Shown piece after piece: positions 6,877 to 13,992 of a stretch of DNA of 21,383 nucleotides. Source of the DNA: Alphaproteobacteria bacterium. GTDB taxonomy: Bacteria > Pseudomonadota > Alphaproteobacteria > Sphingomonadales > Sphingomonadaceae. The notes beneath the pieces are model-generated. The model was not told where the DNA came from. It saw only the letters and a program-made list of their open reading frames with translations, and searched no databases. Within the stretch, counting starts at the first letter, position 1; every line of letters starts with the position of its first letter. The translations under genes were made by a program, and so were the position numbers. The stretch covers positions 1 to 21,383 of the forward strand of contig JAHJSJ010000230.1 in assembly GCA_018830415.1 (NCBI GenBank), given 5' to 3'.

Positions 6877-7587
6877 ATGTCGGACAACAATCCACCTGCC
6901 AAATTGAAAGTGGCAATGCTGGTTTACCCAAGGCTCACATTGCTCGACCTTGCCGGGCCGCAGTCCCTTTGGGCCATGCAGGCCGAAACTTATCTCGTGT
7001 GGCAAGACCTAAACCCAGTGATCACAGACACTGACCTGGTACTGCAACCAACCCACACATTCGAAACTTGCCCTAGCGACATCGATATCTTGTGCGTGCC
7101 AGGCGGTTTTGGAGCCTGGGATGTCCTCGGCAACCAGAAAGCGATGGAGTTCCTCGCCCGAGCCGCTGCCGATGCGCGTTATGTGACAGGCATTTGCTTT
7201 GGAACGATCATCATGGCTGCCGCAGGCATCCTTGATGGCTACAAGGCGGCAACCCATTGGGCGACCTATCCCATGCTGGAAATGCTCGGTGTAGAGGGCG
7301 TCAGGGAACGGGTGGTAATTGACCGCAACCGCATCACGGGCGGCGGGGTCACCGCGGGCATCGATTTTGGGCTCTCGGTTCTTTCCGAACTGCGCGGCGA
7401 GACCGTTGCCAAAGCGACCCAATTGCTGATCGAATATGATCCCAAGCCCCCATTCGATGTCGGCTCGCCAGACCGCGCAGGCGAAGAGCTGACCCAGATC
7501 GCAGCCAGCCTCGTCCAAGCCGATTTCGAAAACAATGCCATGCCTGCCGTGCAGGCTGCCGCCGAGCGCAGAAAACCCCTTTCCTGA
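6877..7587 (+). CDS. DJ-1/PfpI family protein (isonitrile hydratase-like)
   Basis: The 236-residue protein has the DJ-1/PfpI fold: an N-terminal strand with KVAMLVYPRLTLLDLAGP (Asp24 in the conserved DxxGP-type motif), VPGGFGAWD (74-82), and nucleophile-elbow Cys107 in VTGICFGTIIMAAAGILDG. The Asp plus Cys pairing and length resemble the isonitrile hydratase/ThiJ branch; Phe108 follows the cysteine where that branch usually has Thr, so the activity may differ. Other members of the superfamily detoxify glyoxals or act as chaperones. Two ATGs are in frame; the one at 6877 has AAGGAG at 6 bases, whereas the ATG at 6871 touches it. Third gene of the TetR-controlled cluster. Confidence 0.9.
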   Translation: MSDNNPPAKLKVAMLVYPRLTLLDLAGPQSLWAMQAETYLVWQDLNPVITDTDLVLQPTHTFETCPSDIDILCVPGGFGAWDVLGNQKAMEFLARAAADARYVTGICFGTIIMAAAGILDGYKAATHWATYPMLEMLGVEGVRERVVIDRNRITGGGVTAGIDFGLSVLSELRGETVAKATQLLIEYDPKPPFDVGSPDRAGEELTQIAASLVQADFENNAMPAVQAAAERRKPLS

Positions 7588-7595
7588 CGAAAGGG
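7577..7595. other. Short hairpin over the DJ-1/PfpI stop codon
   Basis: CCCTTTC (7577-7583) and GAAAGGG (7589-7595) pair perfectly around 5 bases and enclose the stop codon. No T-run follows. A second weak stem GGCAGG/CCTGCC lies just downstream. Confidence 0.35.
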
Positions 7596-7651
7596 CAGGA
7601 AGGCCGCTACCAACCTGCCGCTCATCTAACCCTCGTCCCAAGGAATTCAAC

Positions 7652-8182
7652 ATGCCTCTACTTCGTATCACCTACCAGCGCGGTGCGCTGACCAAGGCTC
7701 AGAAGGCTCAGCTTGCTGCCGACGTAACGCCGGTCCTTTTGATCGGCGAAGTCGGTCGCGACAGCGCGCAAGGCCGCGCCGCGACCTACGTCCTGTTCCA
7801 CGAACTCGATCCCGCGACCGAATGGTTTGTCGGCGGCGAGCCGGACAGCTCCGCTCCCAAAGGCGGGCGTTTCCTGTTCGAGATCTGGTATCTCGATGGC
7901 GCCGCCACCCAATCGGAAAAATCGCACGTCCACGCACAGATGAACGATATCATCGCGCGGACTTTTGATGTCGATGGGACCTTTCCCAACCGCCTTGGCG
8001 ACTGGGTCATCATCAACGAAGTGCCCGAAGGCGCGTGGGGCGCCAGCGGTGTCACGGTCGGCATCGCAGCTGCCAACGAAGCGCTCGGCGGAGCGCCCGA
8101 GCGTTCCGAATATTTCGACCGCTTCCTCTCTGCCCGGCAGCGGGCGAGCGATGCGCACGGCTTCCCCGTCGAGCGCGCCTGA
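7652..8182 (+). CDS. Tautomerase-superfamily protein with Pro1
   Basis: The 176-residue protein begins Met-Pro-Leu-Leu-Arg-Ile-Thr-Tyr, giving the catalytic N-terminal proline of tautomerases, followed by a helix (LTKAQKAQLAADVTPVLL) and a strand (TYVLFHELDPATEWFVGG), the beta-alpha-beta unit of the family. A second similar unit (FLFEIWYLDG, QSEKSHVHAQMNDIIARTF, WVIINEVPEGAWGASG) fits a fused two-unit tautomerase such as cis-CaaD/MSAD-type enzymes. The EVPEGAWGASG segment is typical of the 4-OT-like family. The C-terminal 40 residues are an extension. AAGGA lies 7 bases upstream of the ATG. Substrate unknown; the neighbours suggest reactive carbonyls or halogenated acids. Confidence 0.75.
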   Translation: MPLLRITYQRGALTKAQKAQLAADVTPVLLIGEVGRDSAQGRAATYVLFHELDPATEWFVGGEPDSSAPKGGRFLFEIWYLDGAATQSEKSHVHAQMNDIIARTFDVDGTFPNRLGDWVIINEVPEGAWGASGVTVGIAAANEALGGAPERSEYFDRFLSARQRASDAHGFPVERA

Positions 8183-8207
8183 ATTCAACCCCTGATCCGA
8201 CGCTCAT

Positions 8208-8235
8208 CCCGCCTCTGCCTGCGCGCAGCGGCGGG
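8208..8235. terminator. Intercistronic hairpin before the AhpD-like gene
   Basis: CCCGCC (8208-8213) pairs with GGCGGG (8230-8235) and, after one mismatch, CTGC (8215-8218) pairs with GCAG (8225-8228), leaving a 6-base loop. No T-run. It is similar in place to the hairpins in the two previous gaps of this operon. Confidence 0.45.
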
Positions 8236-8264
8236 AGAGCGCACCCAGTTCAAAGGACAGACCT

Positions 8265-8816
8265 ATGCCTTATCGCGTCCATACCGTCGAAACTGCCCCA
8301 AGCCCTGCCGGCGACATGCTTGCCGGAATCCAGAAGGCGTTCGGCTTCGTTCCCAACATGCTCGGCACAATGGCCAATTCTCCCCCGGTGCTGGAGGCCT
8401 ATCAGAGCACCGGCGCGCTGTTCGACAAGACCTCGCTCTCGGCGACTGAACGGCAGGTTGTGATGCTCACGACTAGCGCCGAAAACGGCTGCGAATACTG
8501 CGTCGGCGCACACACCGCGCTTTCGGCGATGCAGAAGGTGCCAGACGACGTGGTCCAGGCGATCCGCAACGATACCCCCATTGCCGATCCTAAACTGGAA
8601 GCCCTGCGCCGGTTTAGCGCCGAAGTGGTCACCACCCGCGGGTACCCGTCTGCTCCTGCGCTCGAAACGCTCATCAAGATTGGCTATGGCGAGCAACAGG
8701 TGCTTGAAATCATCCTTGGCGTCGGGCTCAAATCGATTGCCAACTATATCAATCACATCGCCAAGACCCAGCTCGACGATGCCTTTGCCGCCGTCGCCTG
8801 GAACTCAGGCAACTAG
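8265..8816 (+). CDS. AhpD-like/carboxymuconolactone decarboxylase family protein
   Basis: The 183-residue protein carries CEYCVGAH (Cys76, Cys79, His83), the redox CxxC and histidine of AhpD-like alkylhydroperoxidase-type proteins. The residue 12 before Cys76, where AhpD has the proton-relay Glu, is Gln64. The protein is all-helical by appearance, with the family's front part FGFVPNMLGTMANSP. Probably a cytoplasmic thiol peroxidase or carbonyl-acting protein; the real activity is unproven. AAAGGACAG lies upstream of the ATG. It is clearly related to the minus-strand protein at 11309-11863, with the same length, same CxxC position and same Gln64. Fifth gene of the cluster. Confidence 0.9.
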   Translation: MPYRVHTVETAPSPAGDMLAGIQKAFGFVPNMLGTMANSPPVLEAYQSTGALFDKTSLSATERQVVMLTTSAENGCEYCVGAHTALSAMQKVPDDVVQAIRNDTPIADPKLEALRRFSAEVVTTRGYPSAPALETLIKIGYGEQQVLEIILGVGLKSIANYINHIAKTQLDDAFAAVAWNSGN

Positions 8817-8872
8817 GCGCAGCGATCCTCGCGGCTTCAGGCCATTCCAGAACACATAAAGTGGATAATCCC

Positions 8873-9415
8873 ATGAATATCACAATGGCGACGGCCTCGA
8901 TTCCCGTCATGCGGCACTATCTCGGCGTCCTGTCTGATTTGCTTCGCCAAGCCGAGGCCCATGCTGAAAGCCACAAGATCAAGCCCGAAGCGCTGATCGG
9001 CGCCCGGCTGTTCCCCGACATGTATCCACTCTCGGGGCAGGTGCAATTCGCATGCGACTTCGCCAAGGGCGCAGCGGCGCGCCTGTCTGGCAGCGCCAAC
9101 CCTGGTTTTGCCGACGACGAAACCAGCTTTGCCGAACTGCAGGCCCGGATCGACAAGACGCTGGCCTACATCGACACGATCGATCCGCGCACCATCGCGA
9201 ATTCGGAACTCACCGCAGTCACAGTTCGTTTTGGCAAACTCGAACTCGCCGCGAACGGACACGATTATCTGCTGGGTTTTGCCCTGCCCAGCATGATCTT
9301 CCACATCTCCATCGCTTACGCCTTGCTGCGCCATAGTGGCGTCCCGATCGGCAAACTCGACTTCCTCGGCCAGGTTCCCGGGATGAGCGGGTTTCCGGCC
9401 TCGACCAAAGGATAG
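8873..9415 (+). CDS. DUF1993 family protein
   Basis: The 180-residue protein matches the DUF1993 pattern: an N-terminal helix SIPVMRHYLGVLSDLLRQAEAHA, then ARLFPDMYPLSGQVQFACDFAKGAAARLSG, and a C-terminal FHISIAYALLRHSGVPIGKLDFLG. The family belongs to the DinB/YfiT-like four-helix group; His-containing motifs could bind a metal but the role is unknown. Starts are possible at GTG 8861, ATG 8873 and ATG 8885; 8873 is chosen with GTGGA upstream as a modest ribosome site. Its stop is only 7 bases before the glyoxalase ATG, so the two are tightly linked. Confidence 0.85.
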   Translation: MNITMATASIPVMRHYLGVLSDLLRQAEAHAESHKIKPEALIGARLFPDMYPLSGQVQFACDFAKGAAARLSGSANPGFADDETSFAELQARIDKTLAYIDTIDPRTIANSELTAVTVRFGKLELAANGHDYLLGFALPSMIFHISIAYALLRHSGVPIGKLDFLGQVPGMSGFPASTKG

Positions 9416-9422
9416 AACCGTC

Positions 9423-9824
9423 ATGCGTATCATTCACACCATGCTGCGGGTAGGTGACCTTGACCGATCGCTCGCCTTTTATGTCGACACGCTCGGCATG
9501 ACCCTGTTCCGGCGCGAGGAATATCCGGCGGGGCGTTTCACACTCGCCTTCGTCGGCTTCGGTTCGGAAGCCAGTTCGGTCGTGATCGAGCTGACTCACA
9601 ATTGGGACATTTCGGCCTATGATCGCGGTAACGGCTATGGGCATATCGCGCTTGGCGTGACCGATGCCTATGCCGCTTGCGAAGCACTTGCCGCAAAAGG
9701 AGCGCGGATTATCCGTCCTGCCGGACCGATGTCCAACGCCTCACCGGATCGCGACGACATCGAAGTCATTGCGTTCATCGAAGATCCAGACGGATACCGG
9801 GTCGAGCTCATCGAAACATCGTAG
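9423..9824 (+). CDS. gloA: Lactoylglutathione lyase (glyoxalase I)
   Basis: The 133-residue VOC-fold protein has all four glyoxalase I metal ligands at the E. coli-like spacing: His5 (IIHTMLRV), Glu56 (VIELTHNWD), His74 (GYGHIALGV) and Glu128 (RVELIE). It isomerises the glutathione hemithioacetal of methylglyoxal to S-lactoylglutathione in the cytoplasm. The length is that of the short, Ni/Co-type bacterial enzymes. The RRxEYPxGRFTLAFVGFG motif is typical. It closes the TetR-controlled cluster, and its clear function is the best clue that the cluster handles reactive aldehydes or related electrophiles. AAGGA of its ribosome site lies within the end of the DUF1993 gene. Confidence 0.95.
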   Translation: MRIIHTMLRVGDLDRSLAFYVDTLGMTLFRREEYPAGRFTLAFVGFGSEASSVVIELTHNWDISAYDRGNGYGHIALGVTDAYAACEALAAKGARIIRPAGPMSNASPDRDDIEVIAFIEDPDGYRVELIETS

Positions 9825-9954
9825 CGACACGCAAACGTTGAGTGCGCTCGCGGCGCGAGAAAGGCTTTCCTCGTCTATTGCCTTTGCACATTGCAGTTAC
9901 TTTAGTTCAGGGTGCAAGGGAGTATCGGTCTGCCAGCGACACTGGTGCCAGAGT

Positions 9955-10779
9955 TCACAGGCTCCGACTTCTAGCGTCAGCCATCTGCATCACCAGTTCA
10001 CCCATTTTGCAGACGAATTCTGGATTAGATCGCATCAACGCCGCCGAAGTTCTGCCTTGCTCAAGCATCAAGACATTGCGGCGAACTTCGGTCGGATCGG
10101 GTAGCTCCGATGTCAGGTCTCGCTGGCCCTTCACAATTCGGCCGATGCTCAGCGCTTGGCCAACGCGGCTTTGGCACCGGCAGCCTGCCGTCTCGGTCAC
10201 CAGACCGCAGGACCTTTTCACGAACGCCGTCACCGCTGTACGCGCCCGGAGCAGTCTTTGCCGGTACGCTGCGGATTCGATACCCAGAACATCAGCCGCT
10301 TCGGTAGCCGACACTTCGAATATCTCCCCCAGAATGTAAGCGATTCTAAGCTCTCGCGACAAACAGACCAGCATCGCCAGCGTGCAGCCGATTTTCACCT
10401 CCTCAACGGCGATTGCAGCTTCAACGTCATTTAATCCATGGCCCGACAGTGGCGAAAGGCCCGTCTCCAGGTCTGCAGCAAAGACCTCGAAGCTGAGCTG
10501 CATCGCTTCAATAGCGCCGCGCTTGCGTTCGTGCACCAAGTGGCGGCACGCGATCTTGAATGCCCAGGCACCCGCAGATCCGACGTCCCGGACCGAGCCA
10601 AGGTGAGTGATGATCTTGACCAGGATTTCCTGTGTCGCGTCCTCCGCGTCGGCCCGGTTGGCAAGCATTCGCATGGCCAGATTGAACACCGGCCGTTCTG
10701 CCGAACGGACTATGGCGTCGAGGGCGGCGCGGTCTCCTTCCCGCGCCGCCACAACCTGATTGGCGTCAAGCCTGATCAT
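9955..10779 (-). CDS. ECF-type sigma factor with C-terminal cysteine-bearing extension
   Basis: The 274-residue protein has sigma region 2 at about 25-90 (RMLANRADAEDATQEILVKI, the core-binding/-10 region) and region 4 at about 135-185 (LSRELRIAYILGEIFEVSATEAADVLGIESAAYRQRLLRAR, an HTH). Beyond region 4 is an extra tail of about 85 residues with CGLVTETAGCRC (Cys191, Cys200, Cys202), a pattern I have seen in other tailed ECF factors; it might bind metal or sense redox state. No anti-sigma gene is adjacent, so the tail may regulate activity. Its ATG overlaps the SRPBCC stop as ATGA, so the two are coupled. Targets unknown. Confidence 0.88.
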   Translation of the reverse strand: MIRLDANQVVAAREGDRAALDAIVRSAERPVFNLAMRMLANRADAEDATQEILVKIITHLGSVRDVGSAGAWAFKIACRHLVHERKRGAIEAMQLSFEVFAADLETGLSPLSGHGLNDVEAAIAVEEVKIGCTLAMLVCLSRELRIAYILGEIFEVSATEAADVLGIESAAYRQRLLRARTAVTAFVKRSCGLVTETAGCRCQSRVGQALSIGRIVKGQRDLTSELPDPTEVRRNVLMLEQGRTSAALMRSNPEFVCKMGELVMQMADARSRSL

Positions 10780-11177
10780 GCTTCCAAGAGACCCTTGAGC
10801 GCTACCAGTTCGCCTGCAAGTATTTCCATCTGCGCGCTCAGCGCTCCTTCCAGCATCTCGAGTGGAACGGGCGGAGCCATCAACACAAAGCTGTATACCG
10901 CACCTTCTGCTCCATCGGGAGTCACCCGGGAATAGGCCACGCCTGCGGTGCCGTCAGGAAACGTCATTTTCCAGTCGATCGTGCCATGGCCTTCGTGCGT
11001 GATGGTCTGCAGCGAAATCGGTACCGCGCCATTTGGCGTGACCAGTTCTGCAGAATGGGCGTCCGCGCTTTTAAACGCATGCGTCCATTTGGGAAGGTTG
11101 GAAGGCTCAGCCACGAACGCGAATACGGCTGCGGCCGGCTTTGCGATCCCGATGCTTTGTACGTCGAAGGTCTTCAT
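10776..11177 (-). CDS. SRPBCC (START/Bet v1-like) family protein
   Basis: The 133-residue protein begins MKTFDVQSIGIAKPAAAVFAFVAEPSNLPKWTHAF, the strand-helix-strand start of SRPBCC ligand-binding proteins (polyketide cyclase/START-like), and continues with beta strands (GTIDWKMTFPD, GAVYSFVLMAPP) and a long C-terminal helix. Such proteins bind hydrophobic ligands in a deep pocket. The ATG at 11177 has AAGGAG 8 bases upstream; the longer frame to 11330 reads into the AhpD-like gene and is not chosen. Coupled to the ECF sigma gene by a 4-bp overlap, so it may sense a ligand for, or be regulated with, that sigma factor. Confidence 0.85.
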   Translation of the reverse strand: MKTFDVQSIGIAKPAAAVFAFVAEPSNLPKWTHAFKSADAHSAELVTPNGAVPISLQTITHEGHGTIDWKMTFPDGTAGVAYSRVTPDGAEGAVYSFVLMAPPVPLEMLEGALSAQMEILAGELVALKGLLEA

Positions 11178-11207
11178 CTGTGTTGCTCCTTGAGTTGAAT
11201 GACGGAA

Positions 11208-11220
11208 CCGGAATGTCCGG
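11208..11220. promoter_or_regulatory. Short palindrome upstream of the SRPBCC-sigma pair
   Basis: CCGGA (11208-11212) and TCCGG (11216-11220) surround ATG, about 30 bases upstream of the SRPBCC start in a 131-base gap. It may be an operator or chance in GC-rich DNA. No convincing ECF promoter was recognised in the gap. Confidence 0.25.
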
Positions 11221-11308
11221 ACCGTATCAATAAGGAGTGTTGGCGCGCCGGAGTTGTGACTCAAAAGGTGAATTTTTTTGCTCGAGCACCACGACGACGC
11301 GCCAGGCT

Positions 11309-11863
11309 TCACGCAACCGGCGGCGTCCACTCCATCGCCTTCATCGGCTCGTCAAGTTCAGTGTGAGCCAGAGCATTGGTAAAGTTTGAAAGCAATTTCG
11401 CAGAGAGGCAAACCAGCACATCCAGCGCCTGCGCGTTGGTATAGCCCGCTTCCAGGAAGGTCTTCAGGGCTTCGTCGCCGACATGGCCTCGCGCCTCAAG
11501 CAATTGCCGCGCAAATGTTCGCAAAGCTTCTAGCTTGGCATCGTTGATCGGCTGGTTGTCGCGCAGGGCAGTGATGATCTCCTGCGGCGCTTTGAGCATG
11601 GTCATGATCATCGAATGACCTGCCATGCAATAATGGCAGGTGTTGTGGAAGTTGGCCGTCATCAGAACGATCTGGACTTCAACGGGGGTGAGGTCCGTTT
11701 TCTCGGTCGCCAGCTTGTACAGCACTGAATAGGCTTCATGGGCGGCGGGCGATTCTGCCAGAATTTTATGCAAGTTTGGCAGGAATCCAAACATCGCTTC
11801 CGCTCCCTCGATAAAGAGGAGCGAGTCTGCGGGCGCAGTCGATTTGTCGTGATAGGTGAACAT
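11309..11863 (-). CDS. AhpD-like/carboxymuconolactone decarboxylase family protein
   Basis: The 184-residue protein carries CHYCMAGH (Cys76, Cys79, His83), the AhpD-type redox centre, with Gln64 in place of the usual relay Glu. The front part FGFLPNLHKILAESPAAHEAY parallels the plus-strand protein at 8265-8816, of which it is a paralogue. It is probably a cytoplasmic peroxidase- or carbonyl-type stress protein; activity unproven. AAGGAAAG lies upstream of the ATG at 11863. It follows the DUF1330 gene by 31 bases and is 131 bases ahead of the SRPBCC gene, so all four leftward genes may share one transcript. Confidence 0.9.
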   Translation of the reverse strand: MFTYHDKSTAPADSLLFIEGAEAMFGFLPNLHKILAESPAAHEAYSVLYKLATEKTDLTPVEVQIVLMTANFHNTCHYCMAGHSMIMTMLKAPQEIITALRDNQPINDAKLEALRTFARQLLEARGHVGDEALKTFLEAGYTNAQALDVLVCLSAKLLSNFTNALAHTELDEPMKAMEWTPPVA

Positions 11864-11894
11864 GATCTGCTTTCCTTGAAGTGAGATGAGGGAG

Positions 11895-12185
11895 TTATGC
11901 GGGAACGGCGTAGGCCGTGATCGTCATATCGGCGGCCACGTTGCGTACGGGAATGAGCGCCTGATAGGCGTCCGACGCGTGCCAGGCCTTGATCGCGGCA
12001 AGGTCCGGGAACTCGATTATGCCCACGGTCTGATGCGTGAGTTCACCAGCCAGGGCGCAATCAGCTTTCCCGCGCAAAAGCGCCTTGCCGCCGAAAGGCG
12101 CGAGCGTTGGACCGACACTCTGGACATAAGTCTGATACGCGTCCTGATCCTTGACCGTGGTCGTAACGATGAAAAATGCGGCCAT
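11895..12185 (-). CDS. DUF1330 family protein
   Basis: The 96-residue protein is a ferredoxin-like (dimeric alpha-beta barrel) DUF1330 member: MAAFFIVTTTVKDQDAYQTYVQSVGPTL, FGGKALLRG, HQTVGIIEFPDLAAIKAWHASDAYQAL are the strand-helix segments typical of it. The family's function is not established; members often sit beside stress or catabolic genes. AGGAGG lies about 8 bases before the ATG, one of the strongest ribosome sites in the window, so high expression on induction is likely. First gene of the leftward run; divergent from the TetR at 12306. Confidence 0.9.
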   Translation of the reverse strand: MAAFFIVTTTVKDQDAYQTYVQSVGPTLAPFGGKALLRGKADCALAGELTHQTVGIIEFPDLAAIKAWHASDAYQALIPVRNVAADMTITAYAVPA

Positions 12186-12253
12186 GCTGACCCTCCTTTG
12201 TAAATTGCACGCACAACCGGAACTCCTCGACATCTGAGGAGAGATCAGTTATG

Positions 12254-12303
12254 TACACAAGTGTATAAAACAGGTCTGCAATTTTGTCCATAGGTGTATA
12301 AAA
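12254..12303. promoter_or_regulatory. Operator palindrome and 10-bp direct repeat between DUF1330 and TetR genes
   Basis: TACAC (12254-12258) and GTGTA (12261-12265) are perfect arms around AA. GTGTATAAAA occurs at 12261-12270 and again at 12294-12303, 33 bp apart (about three helical turns), the second copy running up to the TetR start codon. The palindrome overlaps the -10 of the leftward promoter. Likely binder: the TetR at 12306-12905. Confidence 0.6.
12262..12290 (-). promoter_or_regulatory. Putative promoter of the DUF1330-AhpD-SRPBCC-sigma run
   Basis: On the minus strand TGGACA (12290-12285, 5 of 6 matches to TTGACA) is followed after 17 bases by TATACA (12267-12262, 4 of 6). The TACAC/GTGTA palindrome overlaps the -10 end. 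Confidence 0.5.
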
Positions 12304-12305
12304 TA

Positions 12306-12905
12306 ATGTCCCGAGCCGGGAGACCCGTAGAGTTCGATCGCGATGCAGCGCTGGAAGTCGCCATGCTGGCTTTCTGGCGTGATGGCTTCAAGGAGACTTC
12401 GGTCAAAGCCTTGTCGGAGCGCCTGGGCATCACGCGCTCGAGCTTTTACAATGCCTTCGTCAGCCAGGAAGCGATGTTTCTGGAAGCCCTCGATCGCTAC
12501 CTCTCGCGTTCGCCAGACCACGCCATGGCCGACAGCGCACCTGAAGGTTCGGTTTGCACGTTGATCAGCGAGACATTTCGGCAGATTTGCGCCACGCTAG
12601 CAGCGGATCCCGATGCCAAGGGATGCCTCGCAGTCAACAGCGTCGGCGCACTCTGCAACGTCGATGAAGCGCTCGGGCCCAAAGTCGCAGCGGTTATGAT
12701 CGAACGCCTGCAAAGGATCGAGAATTTGCTCAAACTGGCCATTGTCCGAGGTGAGCTTCCTGCAGACACTGATGTCAAGGCAACCGCTCTGGCGTTGAAA
12801 ACGCTCCTTGTCGGGCTAAACACCATGGCCAAGGTCCTTCCTGACCGCAGTGAACTTTGGCCTGCTGCGCGTGCAGCGCTATTTGCTCTAGGAGTTTTTC
12901 GGTAG
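12306..12905 (+). CDS. TetR-family transcriptional regulator
   Basis: The 199-residue protein starts MSRAGRPVEFDRDAALEVAMLAFWRDGF, then the recognition region SVKALSERLGITRSSFYNAFVSQEAMF (about 32-58), a TetR HTH of the GRP-leader type. The C-terminal ligand domain has KGCLAVNSVGAL, typical of its subgroup. ATG 12306 is chosen; a GTG at 12294 is also in frame. No clear Shine-Dalgarno sequence is present and TATAAA lies directly before the start, so low or leaderless expression is possible. Divergent from the DUF1330 run, which it probably represses. Confidence 0.9.
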   Translation: MSRAGRPVEFDRDAALEVAMLAFWRDGFKETSVKALSERLGITRSSFYNAFVSQEAMFLEALDRYLSRSPDHAMADSAPEGSVCTLISETFRQICATLAADPDAKGCLAVNSVGALCNVDEALGPKVAAVMIERLQRIENLLKLAIVRGELPADTDVKATALALKTLLVGLNTMAKVLPDRSELWPAARAALFALGVFR

Positions 12906-13058
12906 CCAAGGTCCGATTGGAGGCCGCGCCACCATTGCACATCGAATGTGGAGTATTTCTAGCGTCGTTTGAGCGCGTAATCTTATCGGGCATCGCCCAC
13001 CCCGGATCCCAGGTCGCTCGAATTTGCTTATGTCAAGTGGCGATGAGCCAGCATGGCC

Positions 13059-13072
13059 TGTCGGGCCCGACA
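13059..13072. repeat. Perfect 14-bp palindrome between convergent genes
   Basis: TGTCGGGCCCGACA is fully self-complementary. It lies in the 187-base gap between the TetR and ImmA/IrrE stops, 21 bases after the ImmA/IrrE stop on its strand. No T-run follows, and it has no loop, so it is a weak terminator candidate. I see nothing else in this gap. Confidence 0.35.
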
Positions 13073-13092
13073 TCTGTCACTTCGGATCCAAC

Positions 13093-13992
13093 CTAAGAAG
13101 TCTTGAACGACTTTTTGGGGCACGCAAAAAGCAGGACGTTGAAGGTCGTATCCAGGGCCTCTCCGATGAATTCGTGCTGGTCACCGTTGAGATCGGTCAA
13201 GATGAAAGTGGTCGGCCGAGTAACGCGCCGGCCACCGAGCGGGACCAACGGCCAAAGTGCATGCCCAGGCGTGATCAGCGTGGTCTGTGGCCGCCCGAAC
13301 ATCTGTTCATAGGAAAGCGAAACTTCGACCCGCCTGACTGGCGCACAAATCCCCAGCGCCGGGCGAACCTCGGTCGGCTCGAGCGCCGCTACAAAGCAGA
13401 CCTGGTGATGGGTGCGGGCATATTCGCGAATCGAGGCGTACATCGACGTCTTGAACTGTCCTTGCAGCTTCTTGATTGAGGCGAAGGCCAGCGGCATATC
13501 CGCCGCGCGCTGCTTGAATGCGTCCCCATTGAACATGACAAATCGAGCGAAATTGTTGGCTTCGCGCTCGAACTGATCGGCAATGGAAGGCTCTAGTTCC
13601 TGCTCGCTGTCCTCGAAGAAGCGGAACAACTTGCGCTGGTGGGGCAGCTCGAAGTGTCCTGTCTCATGGAGGGTGAGGAACAGCTGTTTGCCGGGGGTCA
13701 GCGAATCATCAATATGGATGATCTCCTCGGACGCATCGAGAATTCCAAAGACCTTCCCCAGCGCAGACTTGATGGTTTTCGCGACCTGGCTGCCCTTGGC
13801 CGCAACGTAGGCCTTAATCGAGCGCGGGTCGAAAATGCTGTACGGCGCAATCTTGAGCTTTGCGGCGGCAAGAATGTCTTCAAGCGGGAGAGGAACAGTT
13901 CCCCACGCATCGGAACGATGCAGCAGGTTCTTGGCAATTGTCTCAACTTTCAACAGCTCGCTTGAGCTAAGTGAACTGTCGTCGGGGCGCAT
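13093..13992 (-). CDS. ImmA/IrrE family metallo-endopeptidase
   Basis: The 299-residue protein has the gluzincin motif LTLHETGHFELP (His109, Glu110, His113) and the downstream EREANNFARFVMF, whose Glu142 is the expected third zinc ligand. This arrangement defines ImmA/IrrE peptidases (COG2856), which cleave a partner XRE repressor to derepress mobile-element or stress genes. The region about 190-299 is an extra C-terminal domain of unknown role. Its ATG overlaps the XRE stop as TAATG, so the two are made together. The divergent ubiquitin-like operon is the obvious target of the switch. That this ImmA cleaves this XRE is inferred from the family and the linkage. Confidence 0.92.
   Translation of the reverse strand: MRPDDSSLSSSELLKVETIAKNLLHRSDAWGTVPLPLEDILAAAKLKIAPYSIFDPRSIKAYVAAKGSQVAKTIKSALGKVFGILDASEEIIHIDDSLTPGKQLFLTLHETGHFELPHQRKLFRFFEDSEQELEPSIADQFEREANNFARFVMFNGDAFKQRAADMPLAFASIKKLQGQFKTSMYASIREYARTHHQVCFVAALEPTEVRPALGICAPVRRVEVSLSYEQMFGRPQTTLITPGHALWPLVPLGGRRVTRPTTFILTDLNGDQHEFIGEALDTTFNVLLFACPKKSFKTS

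Noticed and set aside
9847..9859. Small hairpin CTCGC/GCGAG after the glyoxalase gene as terminator
   Set aside because: Only 5 bp and no T-run, so it is too weak to call in GC-rich DNA.
11178..11308. ECF-type autoregulatory promoter before the SRPBCC-sigma pair
   Set aside because: GTCACAA on the minus strand looked like a -35 element, but no suitably spaced CGTC-type -10 was found.
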